Assembly: GCA_963716445.1 (NCBI GenBank)
Contig: OY970313.1
Location: 558,001 to 622,000 of the forward strand
Reading direction: 5' to 3'
DNA: 64,000 nt
Source of the DNA: JAAYBF01 sp963716445
GTDB taxonomy: Bacteria > Actinomycetota > Thermoleophilia > Solirubrobacterales > Thermoleophilaceae
Below, piece after piece: positions 57,601 to 64,000 of this stretch (position 1 is its first letter; each line of letters begins with the position of its first letter). The translations under genes and the position numbers were made by a program. The notes under the pieces were generated by a model. The model saw nothing but the letters and a program-made list of their open reading frames with translations, made no database searches and was not told the DNA's origin.

Positions 57601-57819
57601 CTCCGGGCCATCGAGCAGCAGGTTGATGTTGGTACCGAAGTCCGCCTCGTGCGTCAGCTCGAGCCAGCGCTCGCCCTGACTCCCAGGGACCACGAGGTCC
57701 GTCGGGGTGAAGGAGTCGCGGCTCGCGAGACCGACCGCCGCGCACAGGACCACGGCGGCAATCCACATGCCGATCGTCAACTTGCTGCGCCTCAGCGCGA
57801 AGCGCGACACCCCTGCCAT
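54601..57819 (-). CDS. MmpL/RND-family transporter
   Basis: 1072 aa. Two six-helix halves (first: LLLLVLLLVFRSPVAAAVPA and MMGLALGVDYSLLLVSRYRE; second: DVVALSGALTVVFALSIDYQ). A long extracytoplasmic loop between them spans about 430-800. The loop is full of heptad-like GAxRLADGLxQ repeats (AGRLADGLEQARTSSNQVSN, GLGQLSDGTERLADGLGQVE) predicted to form long coiled coils, as in YhgE/Pip and mycobacterial lipid exporters. The conserved Asp-Tyr pairs of the proton relay (GVDYSL, SIDYQI) are present in both halves. It likely exports a lipid or siderophore. The divergent region carries three 35-bp operator-like repeats. Confidence 0.93.
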   Translation of the reverse strand: MAGVSRFALRRSKLTIGMWIAAVVLCAAVGLASRDSFTPTDLVVPGSQGERWLELTHEADFGTNINLLLDGPERDLQRQGAAVTKELRNVPGLRVVSPFDRPTGDARARREELAVTRRGDSALFIIYARLRPGQELADTMPPVRRVVDSTVRPPVTARITGQPAIAEGLIEESYSATREAEIIAVPLLLLVLLLVFRSPVAAAVPAIVGFGTVIAGGGIVQALSTVTTVDQLALSLGSMMGLALGVDYSLLLVSRYREHRRVAPAAVGANIEAASLATGRTIVFAAVLLVAVMVVAAVLSVGPVLASAALGVGVVTVVGALTSLLVTPALLRELDPWMERWRLPSFRRRGASRLAGRHPIAIPLAALVALLALAAPTLAIDPGSPDVKLLPDDAPTRVEYEEVGKVVGPGFGAVFDVVIRSRGDRPVTTARSLDAVARLQRRLASDRGVATVIGPAAIERQTRGLPRLERQLASQQKGLSRLDRGLSRASDGVRLAGGGAAELHAATGQTHRGADRLASGLRAAAGGSERLIGGLVEASRGGERLADGSRQARVGAGRLADGLEQARTSSNQVSNNARVLENDLRTGNGQLDALHEPVETADRRLATAWRALQRMTVGRNDPQFGLAVEAVRAASEALTGTDPSSGEAPDPAYEGVAAGMKDAEGQFSLGLYLTNRLEADGRKAQRGVRRLARGAKRLHAGVGRIAAGNAQVSDGLQRLSRHSAGLAPGLGQLSDGTERLADGLGQVEAGAGQLAGGLGGPDGGGRLASGLERIRSGVAGQQEKSSAGDLAERSPRLFESGLLPLALADGTRRPTKERTQMVLDLKNGGRTARVTVIPRYATSDARIDGLHERITEASDQLDGSELETAVGGPAGLLQQFQDATSARLPLLVAAFALVSFLILVLGLRAVPLAAMCVALNLLTVCVTFGVMQIGFGGSDPLLGGPGYVDVVALSGALTVVFALSIDYQIFLLSRIREEYSASGSNERALEAGIGSTGGVITGAAAVMVVIFLAFATSDYIAIREVGIGLAVAVFLDATVVRLVLLPAAMRLIGDRTWWLPSWLDRAMPRVSL

Positions 57820-57882
57820 GAGTCGACTCTAACCGGTGCGTTGATCGAGCGCGACCCGCAACCCAATGCGGCAGGGCCCTTA

Positions 57883-57987
57883 ATTGGCCTGACCAGTTGA
57901 GTAAGGGGACGTCCTGATCGGTCCGGACCGGTCGAGTACGGGAATGTCCTGAATTGGTCTGACCGGTTGACTCGGGTAGGGCGTTGA
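57883..57987. promoter_or_regulatory. Three 35-bp direct repeats between the MmpL and secreted-protein genes
   Basis: Units at 57883-57917, 57918-57952 and 57953-57987, exactly in register. Each contains a palindromic core (GGCCTGACC, CGGTCCGGACCG, GGTCTGACC) followed by AGTTGAGT-like GGTCGAGT/GGTTGACT. Spacing of 35 bp is about 3.3 helical turns. A TTGACA at 57984-57989 may be the -35 of the plus-strand operon. Multiple TetR-type or other dimeric repressor sites are the simplest reading. Confidence 0.65.
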
Positions 57988-58049
57988 CAGCGGGGGTCTG
58001 CTCTGAGAGCCTGCGGGCCGCCGCGACACCGCGGCCGGCGGGAGGTCGT

Positions 58050-60248
58050 ATGTCTTCGAGTTGCAGTGTCCATTGGCGAGCGGTCTTGCGGAAGAGGGGT
58101 CTCGCGACGAGGCTCTTCGTGCTGGCGGCGGCCGCCGCCGTCTTCGGTCTTTCGGCGACCTCCGCGCTCGGCGCGCCTGGCCACGGGCGGACGTGGGAGC
58201 TGGTCACGCCGCCCGATCCGAACGGGGCGCCGGTGCTCGGAGTCTTTGGCAGGGACGTGGCCGGCGAGCGCGTGATGTACGCCACCATCGGGCCGTCGCC
58301 GGGCGCGCCGGCCGGCTCCTTGATCGCGTTCAACACGGCGGTCCGCGGGCCGCTCGGATGGACCGCCCAGCCCCTCGGCTCCCCGTACTCGGTCGCGACA
58401 GACGTGTTTCTTCCCGTCGTACCGGGCGGCGCGGACGAAGACCTGTCGACCTCGATCTGGACGAGCTCGCTGCCGCTGCTTCCAGGGGCTCCGGCTGCGC
58501 CTCGTCTGGGCCTTTACCGCGCCACCGCCGACGGGGCCATGGCTCTGCTCGGCGATGTCGGCAGCGTCGTGGACGACGTTACGAAGAACATCACCATGGT
58601 CGGCGTCTCGGATGATGGGCAGCACGTCGTCTTCCAAGCCGAGGACCGGCTGCTTCCCGCGGACGACGGCAGGGTCGGCGGATCGGCGGCTTACGAGTTC
58701 GCTGGGGACGAGCTGCGCCTCGTGGGCGTCGACGCAGCCGGCAACTCCCTATCGACCTGCGGCGTCGCCGCCGGCTCCGACAACAGGGCTCCCAACGCCG
58801 TGTCGCGCGACGGACGGCGGATCTTCGTGACGAGCCCTGCGACGAGCTGCGAAGGCGCCACGCCAAGGGTCTACTTGCGCGAGGACGGGGCTACCACGAC
58901 AGAGATCTCGGCGTCGCGATGCGCGCGCCCCGACTGTGGCGAGCCGCAGGCCGTGCGTTTCGTAGGCGCTACGCCGAGCGGCTCGACGGCGTTCATGGTC
59001 ACGACGCAGCAGCTGACCAGTGACGATGTGGACTCCGGGAGCGACCTCTACCGCTACGACGTGGACAGCGGGGCGCTTTCCCGAGTGTCGGCTGGGCCTG
59101 CCGGCATCGCCGCTAACGTGGCACCCACGTCGGCGGCGCACGCGGCAGACGACGGCTCCAAGGTCTACTTCGTCGCCACGGGCGAGTTGGTGCCCGGACA
59201 GGGCGTGGCCGGCAGTCCGAACGTCTACCTCGCCGATGGCGACGGTTTGCGCCTCGTTGCCACGCTCGCGCCATCGGACAGTTGGCCAAACGGTCGGGTG
59301 AGGGACGGCGCGCAGGAGGATGCTCAGATCACGCCGGACGGCGAGCGCATGCTGCTCGTGTCGTCCGCCGCCCTCACGGCGGATGACACAGACGCCAGGA
59401 GGGACGCCTATCTCTTCGACGCCGACAGCGGGGAGATCGAGCGACTGTCTGGAACGGCCGGCGTCGGCAACGGCGATTTCGACGCCGAGGTAGCGATGGC
59501 CGCCAACGAGCTGGTGATGCTCGCCGGTCGTCGCACGCACGGGTTGAGCGTTGACGGGCGGCGCGTCTTCTTCACGACCCAGGAGGGGCTGTTGCCCGAG
59601 GACGTCAATGCGGACCTCGACGTCTACGAGTGGGCAGACGGGGATCTTGCGCTGATCAGCTCGGGAGTCGGGAACACCGAGATGTTCTACGGCGGCGCCA
59701 GCGCCGACGGGAGCAGCGTCTTCTTCACGACGCAGGAGAGCCTCGTCGCGGCCGATCGCGACGCCGGAGACTCAGACCTGTACGCAGCGCGATTGGGCGG
59801 TGGCTTCCCCGAGCCGCAACCGCCACCCGCGGGGTGCTCCGGCGAAGACTGTCGAACCGCGAGCGGCGTACGGCTCAGCCGCCTGGTTCCGGCGAGCGTC
59901 ACCCACGTGGGCCGTGGCAAGGCCCGTGGGCTCCGCCTGCGCCGGTTCCGACGCTCGGAGCGCCGACGAATGACGGCCACCGGTCGGATGAGGCTCGTCA
60001 TCGGAAGTCCGACGGCAGGACTCGTGACCGCGCGGGCACTTACGCGGATCGGTGCACGCCGCCGTACCGTGGCGCGTGGGGGCGTCAAGTCGATCCGCCC
60101 GGGCGACGTGACGTTGCGGTTGCGCCTGTCGCTTGACGCCCGGCGGCGTTTGAGCCGAGGTCACGTCCTGCGGATTCGTCTCGTCCTTCGTCACTCGCGG
60201 CTTCGGTCTCCACTCGTCGTTTCTTTGAAGTTGGGACCGCGGCGATGA
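58050..60248 (+). CDS. Large secreted beta-propeller-like protein
   Basis: 732 aa from ATG 58050 with SD GGGAGGT. Signal peptide (LFVLAAAAAVFGLSATSALG). The body has repeated blade-like segments, DDGSKVYFVATGELVPGQ, PDGERMLLVSSAALTADDTD, VDGRRVFFTTQEGLLPEDVN and ADGSSVFFTTQESLVAADRD, in the manner of TolB/PD40 propellers. Pairs of Cys (CGVAAG...CEGATP, CARPDC, CSGEDC) are spread through it. The C-terminal ~120 residues are Arg-rich and may be a separate beta domain. Translation is coupled to the next gene by an ATGA overlap. Function unknown. Confidence 0.82.
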   Translation: MSSSCSVHWRAVLRKRGLATRLFVLAAAAAVFGLSATSALGAPGHGRTWELVTPPDPNGAPVLGVFGRDVAGERVMYATIGPSPGAPAGSLIAFNTAVRGPLGWTAQPLGSPYSVATDVFLPVVPGGADEDLSTSIWTSSLPLLPGAPAAPRLGLYRATADGAMALLGDVGSVVDDVTKNITMVGVSDDGQHVVFQAEDRLLPADDGRVGGSAAYEFAGDELRLVGVDAAGNSLSTCGVAAGSDNRAPNAVSRDGRRIFVTSPATSCEGATPRVYLREDGATTTEISASRCARPDCGEPQAVRFVGATPSGSTAFMVTTQQLTSDDVDSGSDLYRYDVDSGALSRVSAGPAGIAANVAPTSAAHAADDGSKVYFVATGELVPGQGVAGSPNVYLADGDGLRLVATLAPSDSWPNGRVRDGAQEDAQITPDGERMLLVSSAALTADDTDARRDAYLFDADSGEIERLSGTAGVGNGDFDAEVAMAANELVMLAGRRTHGLSVDGRRVFFTTQEGLLPEDVNADLDVYEWADGDLALISSGVGNTEMFYGGASADGSSVFFTTQESLVAADRDAGDSDLYAARLGGGFPEPQPPPAGCSGEDCRTASGVRLSRLVPASVTHVGRGKARGLRLRRFRRSERRRMTATGRMRLVIGSPTAGLVTARALTRIGARRRTVARGGVKSIRPGDVTLRLRLSLDARRRLSRGHVLRIRLVLRHSRLRSPLVVSLKLGPRR

Positions 60249-62842
60249 GGGGTGTTTCGGCTCGCGTTGCGCTGATCGTGGTGGTGGCGCTCGGCGTCCT
60301 GCCCTCGGCCGCCAGTGCTGACTTCGGGATCGCGCCGGGTAGCTTCGAGGTGAGCATGCTTGATGGCGCCGGCGCGCCCGAGCAACGTGCAGCGGCCCAC
60401 CCCGACGTGCTGCGCATGAGCTTCGCCTTCAACAGCATCGGCGATGAGCCCGATGGCAACGTGAAGGACATCGAATTCGAGCTGCCTGCCGGACTCGTCG
60501 GGGATCCCAGAGCCATCCCGACCTGTCCACGAGCGGGCTTCACGATCGTGGACTCCGTGCCGGATTGTCCGCCGGGGTCGCAACTCGGGATCGTGACGCT
60601 CGACCAGACCGACTTCGCGAGCACCCTCCAGATCTTCAATATCGATCCCGCAGCGGACGCGCTGGCCGCGTTTGGCTTCAAGAACATTCTCTTCAGTGGC
60701 CGTCTCTTCGCGCGAGTGCGGGAGGACGGCGAGGGCTTCACGATCTCGATGAGCCGGGTGATACAGGACTTCCCACTGCTGTCCGCGGATATGGAGCTCT
60801 GGGGCGTCCCGGCCGACCATCGTTTCGAGTCGGCCGAGCCTCGACGGCCCTTCCTCACCATGCCGACCGGCTGCGACGGCGGACCGCCTACCGCGACGAT
60901 GCGGGCGAACTCGTGGCAGGAGCCTGACGTCTGGCGCAGCGCCACGACGGCGGCCGGGGGCACGCCAGTGGGCTGCGACACCCTGCCGTTCGACCCGCGG
61001 CTGGAGCTAGCCCTGGACAGCCGCAGCACGGACACCCCGACCGGCGCCGACGTGAGGCTCGCGCTACCACAGAACGACGATCCGGACGAGAGGGCCACGG
61101 CCCGGATCCGCGAGGTCCGCATGTCGCTGCCAGAGGGGATGGCGCTCTCGCCGAGCGCGGCGAACGGCCTCACCGCCTGCCCTGACGAGGCCGTCGGCCT
61201 CGGCACTGGGACCGCGCCCACCTGTCCCCGGTCTTCGAAGCTCGGAACGGCGGAGATCGCTAGCCCGCTGCTGCGCGAGCCGCTGACGGGATCACTTCAT
61301 CTCGGCAGGCAGCTGTCCGACCTCACCTATCGCCTGTTCGTGGTCGCAAGTCGTCCGGGCATCGACGTGAAGATCGGCGGAACGTTGCTCGTGGACCCAG
61401 ACAGCGGCCGGCTCACCACGGTCCTGACCGGACTGCCCCAGGTGCCGTTCGATCGCGTGGAGCTGAGGTTCGACGGCGGACCGCAGGCGCCGTTGGCCAC
61501 CCCCCTCACGTGCGGCACACGCGTGGCGGCCGCGACGTTCGACCCGCATGGCGGTGGCCCGGAGCGGTCGTCGTCGACGCCTGTGGCGATCGACCGCGAT
61601 CCGTCGGGCGCACCCTGCCCCGCTCGTGCGCCGTTCGCCCCGAAGGTCGTCGCGGGGAGCGCTCGGGCGCGTGCCGGCGTCAGCAGCGCCTTCTCGGTCG
61701 AGCTTCGCCGCCGAGACGGCGAGCAGCTGCTCGATCGGTTCAGCACGGCGCTGCCCTTGGGATTGACGGCTAACCTGGCGTCGGTCGAGCGGTGCGGAGC
61801 CGTTCCCGCCGCCGCGGGAGCCTGTCCGCGAGCGAGCCGAGTCGGCTCGGTGGCGGTCGAGGTCGGTTCCGGCCCGAGGCCGTTCGCGCTCGAGGGTGAC
61901 GTCTTCCTCACCGGTCCGTATCGGCGGGCGCCGTTCGGCTTCGCCCTCGTGCTGCCCGCGCGCGTCGGTCCGTTCGACCTGGGCACCGTGGTGTCTCGCG
62001 CGGCGCTGCGCTTCGACTCGCGGACCGGACGTGTCACCGTCGACGCCGATCCCCTGCCCGCGGTCGTCAAGGGGATCCCTCTTCGGATGCAGACCGTCAT
62101 GCTCGACATCGATCGACCGGGGTTCATGGTGAACCCGACGTCGTGCGTCCCCACCAAGATCGCCTCGGTCGTCCGGTCTCAGGACGAGGCTGTGTCACGC
62201 TCGGCGGTCCGCTTCGCCGTAGGAGGATGTCGCTTCCTGCGGTTCGGCCCGAAGGTGTCGCTCGCCCTGACGGATCGCTCGGAGCTGGGCAAGGGCGACC
62301 ATCCGGGCTTGAAGCTGAGGATCGCGTCGCCGCGCGGCGGAGCCAACATCCGCGTGGCGAAGGTGCGGCTGCCGAAGATCGTCGGGCTCGACCCGAGCGG
62401 CGTGACGGCGCTCTGCTCGCGCGAGCAGGCGCGCGACGGAGAGTGTCCGGACGGCGCCCACGTGGGTACCGCGCGCGGAAGCACCCGGCTGCTGTCGCGA
62501 CCGCTGAAGGGCGACGTCTATCTCGTGCAGCCGAAGGGCAATGGCCTTCCGGACCTCTGGGCGCAAGTCGGCGGCATGGGCGTCTCGATGAGCCTCCGGA
62601 TGGAGATCTCGGTACGAGATGGCCAGATCGTGACCAAGCTGGTCGACCTGCCCGACTTCCCGCTGTCGAGCTTCACAGTCCGATTCCCGGCGGGCAAGCA
62701 GGGAATTCTCACCACGACTCGCAGTCCGTGCGTCGGCCGACGGCCACGCCGGATCGTGGTCCCGGCCGCCCTCACCGCGCACAGCGACGTCCATCGGCGC
62801 TTGCGAACTCGCCTCAGGGTCCCGGGCTGCGGCAGCCGGTAG
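60245..62842 (+). CDS. Large secreted Cys-containing repeat protein
   Basis: 865 aa; signal peptide ARVALIVVVALGVLPSAASA. At least four loosely repeated modules share a 'CP..S.LG.A.' core followed by 'PL.G.VYL' or similar: CPPGSQLGIVTLDQTDFAST, CPRSSKLGTAEIASPLLREP, CPRASRVGSVAVEVGSGPRP and CPDGAHVGTARGSTRLLSRP. They are separated by ~100-200 residues of beta-rich sequence and sometimes carry a second Cys. It overlaps the upstream gene by 4 bp and is convergent with an SDR gene (3-bp gap). Probably an exported surface or matrix protein; I know no characterised homologue. Confidence 0.82.
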   Translation: MRGVSARVALIVVVALGVLPSAASADFGIAPGSFEVSMLDGAGAPEQRAAAHPDVLRMSFAFNSIGDEPDGNVKDIEFELPAGLVGDPRAIPTCPRAGFTIVDSVPDCPPGSQLGIVTLDQTDFASTLQIFNIDPAADALAAFGFKNILFSGRLFARVREDGEGFTISMSRVIQDFPLLSADMELWGVPADHRFESAEPRRPFLTMPTGCDGGPPTATMRANSWQEPDVWRSATTAAGGTPVGCDTLPFDPRLELALDSRSTDTPTGADVRLALPQNDDPDERATARIREVRMSLPEGMALSPSAANGLTACPDEAVGLGTGTAPTCPRSSKLGTAEIASPLLREPLTGSLHLGRQLSDLTYRLFVVASRPGIDVKIGGTLLVDPDSGRLTTVLTGLPQVPFDRVELRFDGGPQAPLATPLTCGTRVAAATFDPHGGGPERSSSTPVAIDRDPSGAPCPARAPFAPKVVAGSARARAGVSSAFSVELRRRDGEQLLDRFSTALPLGLTANLASVERCGAVPAAAGACPRASRVGSVAVEVGSGPRPFALEGDVFLTGPYRRAPFGFALVLPARVGPFDLGTVVSRAALRFDSRTGRVTVDADPLPAVVKGIPLRMQTVMLDIDRPGFMVNPTSCVPTKIASVVRSQDEAVSRSAVRFAVGGCRFLRFGPKVSLALTDRSELGKGDHPGLKLRIASPRGGANIRVAKVRLPKIVGLDPSGVTALCSREQARDGECPDGAHVGTARGSTRLLSRPLKGDVYLVQPKGNGLPDLWAQVGGMGVSMSLRMEISVRDGQIVTKLVDLPDFPLSSFTVRFPAGKQGILTTTRSPCVGRRPRRIVVPAALTAHSDVHRRLRTRLRVPGCGSR

Positions 62843-62845
62843 TCG

Positions 62846-63673
62846 TCAGCAGGTCATGCCGGTGAACTGGCCGCCGGTCACGTTCAGCACCTGACCGTGC
62901 ACGTAGTTCGACCAGGGCGAGCAGAGGTAGAAGATGCCGCCGGCGGCCTCCTCGGGGGTTCCGGGACGACCGAGCGGGATCAGCATCGTCGCCATCTGAC
63001 GCAGCTGCTCGGGGATGCCGAGCTGGATCTCCTTGCCGTCGACCTCGACGGACTCGGAGCTCTCCTTGGCGGCCGTCAGGCGGGTCTCGATGAAGCCGAA
63101 AGCGACCGCGTTGACGTTGATCTTGAACTGCCCCCACTCCTTGGCGAGCGTCTTGGTCAGCCCGACGACGCCCGACTTGCCGGACGAGTAGTTGACCTGG
63201 CCGGCGTTGCCCATCGTGCCCGACACCGACGAGACGTTGACGACCTTGCGGAAGACCTCGCGGCCCTCCTCCTTCTCCCGCTTCGCCGGCTCGCGCATGT
63301 GCGGGGCGGCGGCGCGGAGGACCTTGAACGGGACGACGTTGTGGATGTCGAGCATCGCCTGGAACTGCTCGTCGGACATCTTGTGGATCGGCCCGTCCCA
63401 CGTGTAGCCGGCGTTGTTGACGACGATGTCGAGCCCCCCGAACGCCTCGACCGCCGTCTCGACGAGCTTGTCCGGCACGCCGTCCTTGGTCAGGTCGCCC
63501 GCGAAGGCGACGGTCTCGCCCTGGATCTCCCCCGAAGCCTGCTCGGCGACGTCGCCGTCGAGGTCGTTGATCAAGACCTTGGCGCCCTGCGCGGCCAGCA
63601 GCTCCGCCGTCGCGCGCCCGATGCCGCGCGCCGAGCCTGTGACGATCGCTGATCTACCGTCGAGAACACCCAC
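62846..63673 (-). CDS. Short-chain dehydrogenase/reductase
   Basis: 275 aa from GTG 63673 (AAGGAG 6 nt upstream); an upstream in-frame start at 63778 has no family support. SAIVTGSARGIGRATAELLA (TGxxxGIG), NNAGYTWDGPIHKMS, catalytic Ser in VVNVSSVSGTMGNAGQVN and YSSGKSGVVGLT (Y-x3-K). C-terminal VLNVTGGQFTGMTC. Close in plan to FabG-like 3-oxoacyl-ACP/CoA reductases, with a short charged insertion (AKREKEEGREVFR) before the catalytic Ser. Likely acts on a 3-oxoacyl substrate. Confidence 0.9.
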   Translation of the reverse strand: MGVLDGRSAIVTGSARGIGRATAELLAAQGAKVLINDLDGDVAEQASGEIQGETVAFAGDLTKDGVPDKLVETAVEAFGGLDIVVNNAGYTWDGPIHKMSDEQFQAMLDIHNVVPFKVLRAAAPHMREPAKREKEEGREVFRKVVNVSSVSGTMGNAGQVNYSSGKSGVVGLTKTLAKEWGQFKINVNAVAFGFIETRLTAAKESSESVEVDGKEIQLGIPEQLRQMATMLIPLGRPGTPEEAAGGIFYLCSPWSNYVHGQVLNVTGGQFTGMTC

Positions 63674-63758
63674 GTTCCACTCCTTGTCGTTTCGAAGACC
63701 GCGGGGATTGTTACGGGCGTCGCGGTGTCGTGCGGCTTCGCCCTGGCCACACGGCCAG

Positions 63759-63764
63759 TAGCCT
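63759..63764 (+). promoter_or_regulatory. -10 box TAGCCT of the last SDR gene
   Basis: TAGCCT ends 27 nt before GTG 63792. With SD GAAGGAG at 63781-63787 this gene has a short leader, unlike the leaderless set. A CTGGCC-ACAC-GGCCAG hairpin (63743-63758) precedes it. Confidence 0.45.
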
Positions 63765-63791
63765 CGGCCGCCGAGCAACCGAAGGAGCGAC

Positions 63792-64000
63792 GTGAGCGAG
63801 AACAGTCAGGTGGCGCTGGTGACGGGGGCGAACCGGGGGATCGGTCGCGAGACGGCGCGCCAGCTGGCCGAGCGCGGCTACACGGTGATCGCCAGCGCGC
63901 GCGACGCCGTGAAGGCCGAGGCGGCCGCCGCCGAGATCGGCGGCGACGCCCGCCCGCTCGAGCTCGACGTCAGCGACCCCGCGAGCATCGCGGCCGCGGT
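63792..64000 (+). CDS. Short-chain dehydrogenase (truncated by window edge)
   Basis: GTG 63792 with GAAGGAG upstream opens a frame to the window end; about 69 residues are visible. VALVTGANRGIGRETARQLA is the TGxxxGIG motif, followed by GYTVIASARD and RPLELDVSDPASIAAAV (second beta-strand and acidic residue). Probably a classical NAD(P)H-dependent SDR. The active site lies outside the window. Confidence 0.85.
   Translation, partial: MSENSQVALVTGANRGIGRETARQLAERGYTVIASARDAVKAEAAAAEIGGDARPLELDVSDPASIAAA

Noticed and set aside
54851..58336. 1161-aa frame overlapping the MmpL gene
   Set aside because: Same strand, different frame; Arg-rich low-complexity translation without family features, while the other frame is a clear transporter.

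Overview
The window is very GC-rich and densely coded on both strands. Its gene content (acyl-CoA metabolism, proton-translocating transhydrogenase, a c-di-AMP riboswitch before a peptidoglycan hydrolase, a SpoIIE-type phosphatase, an Rv1264-like cyclase regulatory domain, large secreted Cys-containing proteins) fits a chromosomal segment of a high-GC actinobacterium. I infer class Thermoleophilia (Solirubrobacterales), but the window has no rRNA, tRNA or other phylogenetic marker to prove it.

Layout. 1-10.5 kb: edge-truncated adenylate cyclase, acyl-CoA dehydrogenase with a divergent TetR regulator, a Gly-rich secreted CARDB protein, acetoacetyl-CoA synthetase, a FAD-Rieske oxidoreductase, a stand-alone 5'-3' exonuclease, a cold-shock protein and a PH-domain membrane protein. 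10.5-14.5 kb: GluQ-RS, a secreted peptidoglycan hydrolase behind a c-di-AMP riboswitch, a GHMP sugar kinase and a secreted triple-repeat protein. 14.5-21 kb: a regulatory block with two paralogous ECF sigma factors (one carrying a zinc-finger motif, one lacking it), a VOC protein and a membrane PAS-GAF-SpoIIE phosphatase with an anti-sigma kinase domain. 21-34.5 kb: flavin monooxygenase, aldehyde dehydrogenase, ferredoxin, a second peptidoglycan-hydrolase-type lipoprotein, ArfB, PfkB kinase, rhodanese, SDR and enoyl-CoA hydratase, the pntAA-pntAB-pntB operon and a fatty-acid desaturase. 34.5-45 kb: methyltransferase, methylmalonate-semialdehyde dehydrogenase, an RTX-like repeat protein, Nudix hydrolase, rubredoxin and the biotin genes (bioA apart from bioB-bioF-bioD). 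45-57.8 kb: a CMD fusion, a Vsr-like DUF559 gene between two related palindromes, a single-domain biotin carrier with an enoyl-CoA hydratase, a secreted lipase, glycerol kinase, PlsC, a gene-free palindromic island, two metallo-beta-lactamase proteins, a PECR-like SDR and an MmpL exporter. 57.8-64 kb: a translationally coupled pair of large secreted proteins and two SDR genes, the last cut by the window end.

How the genes work together. Many encode fatty acid, ketone body and branched-chain acyl-CoA turnover, lipid assembly and export, and supply of NADPH and biotin. Secreted wall-active proteins are tied to c-di-AMP signalling, and the sigma/SpoIIE block is probably a stress or envelope response module.

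The most unusual content is non-coding. There is a family of GAGTGGAA...TTCCACTC hairpins found only at convergent gene ends. One 736-bp gene-free island is built from nested inverted and direct repeats. Three exact-period 35-bp repeats lie between an exporter gene and a secreted-protein operon. Twenty-one start codons have a TANNNT -10 box 6-10 nt upstream, pointing to widespread leaderless transcription.
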